Below, piece by piece: positions 63,874 through 64,000 of a stretch of 64,000 nt of DNA. Position numbers and translations under genes: made by a program. The notes beneath the pieces are model-generated. The model worked only from the letters and a program-made list of their open reading frames with translations. It was not told the origin of the DNA and did no database searches. Position 1 is the stretch's first letter, and each line of letters opens with the position of its first letter. The stretch comes from Methylococcaceae bacterium (GTDB lineage Bacteria; Pseudomonadota; Gammaproteobacteria; Methylococcales; Methylomonadaceae): contig JADKAL010000002.1 in NCBI GenBank assembly GCA_016715325.1, positions 434,001 to 498,000 on the forward strand. The letters are read 5' to 3'.

Positions 63874-64000
63874 ATGAAGTTCAGTCCATGTATAGCAGGC
63901 AAATGCACAGACCAAGGCACACACTGTGAAGGTTGTGGCAGGACGCATGAAGAAATTGCGGAAACAAAAAAGATGATTAAGGCATTAGTGGCCTTTGCTC
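63874..64000 (+). CDS. DUF1289-like Cys-rich protein (truncated by window edge)
   Basis: The first 42 residues are visible: 'MKFSPCIAGKCTDQGTHCEG' followed by C-G-R-T-H-E-E-I. The Cys pattern and 'C-x-G-C-G-R-T-x-E-E-I' match DUF1289 small Fe/Zn-type proteins. It is divergent from nsrR with the NsrR operator between, so NO-responsive expression is plausible. Confidence 0.65.
   Translation, partial: MKFSPCIAGKCTDQGTHCEGCGRTHEEIAETKKMIKALVAFA

Overview
The window is a stretch of gammaproteobacterial chromosome of about 45% G+C by eye. Conserved gene orders fix the class: ygfB-pepP-ubiH opposite zapA-6S RNA, lptG-lptF opposite pepA-holC, surE-pcm, and pilS-pilR. An HpnN-like hopanoid transporter and an inorganic-carbon uptake locus (dabAB plus sulP) make a methanotroph-like or autotrophy-related member, such as Methylococcales, plausible. 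That assignment is inference.

Layout. 1-4.4 kb: one-directional operon of a truncated gene, a V4R-domain protein, a Ser/Thr kinase with an extra C-terminal domain, an unknown protein, a dual-specificity-type phosphatase and a ferredoxin-dependent bilin reductase homologue. 4.5-7 kb: 2-hydroxyacid dehydrogenase and a KpsC-type Kdo transferase. 7.3-13.1 kb: TetR regulator, ABC exporter with a degenerate ATPase domain, HlyD-type adaptor, TolC-type channel and a small membrane protein. 13.2-18.4 kb: sucCD and pilSR. 19.2-23.2 kb: ubiH, pepP, ygfB, a ZapB-like protein, zapA and 6S RNA. 23.2-34.6 kb: an NtrC-type two-component system, a DUF2490 protein, the DabB/DabA carbon pump (dabB is cut by an IS630-family element) and a SulP transporter. 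34.6-52.6 kb: mostly housekeeping genes plus a putative phage abortive-infection gene. 52.8-56.5 kb: CBS protein, a single G+C-rich integron cassette carrying a Shedu-like nuclease, a cupin and an aminotransferase. 56.5-63 kb: tRNA-Lys(CTT) followed by a tyrosine integrase and an IncP-like plasmid backbone (trfA, iterons, kleE, korA, korB, kfr-like genes, KorA/KorB operators). 63.2-64 kb: nsrR with its palindromic operator and the start of a Cys-rich DUF1289-like gene.

Several genes (hlyD-type, NtrC-type regulator, dabA, CBS protein, trfA) are broken by one-base indels, mostly in short homopolymers. Reversing one base restores a full family protein each time, so sequencing or assembly error is a serious alternative to real gene loss. 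The IS630 insertion in dabB is different: perfect terminal inverted repeats, a CTAG repeated at both ends, and exact in-frame restoration of the gene when the element is removed on paper.

The most novel candidates are the bilin-reductase/V4R/kinase/phosphatase operon, the lone integron cassette with a defence-like nuclease, and the tRNA-integrated IncP-like replicon that keeps its operators and iterons but lacks an incC/parA gene at the usual place.
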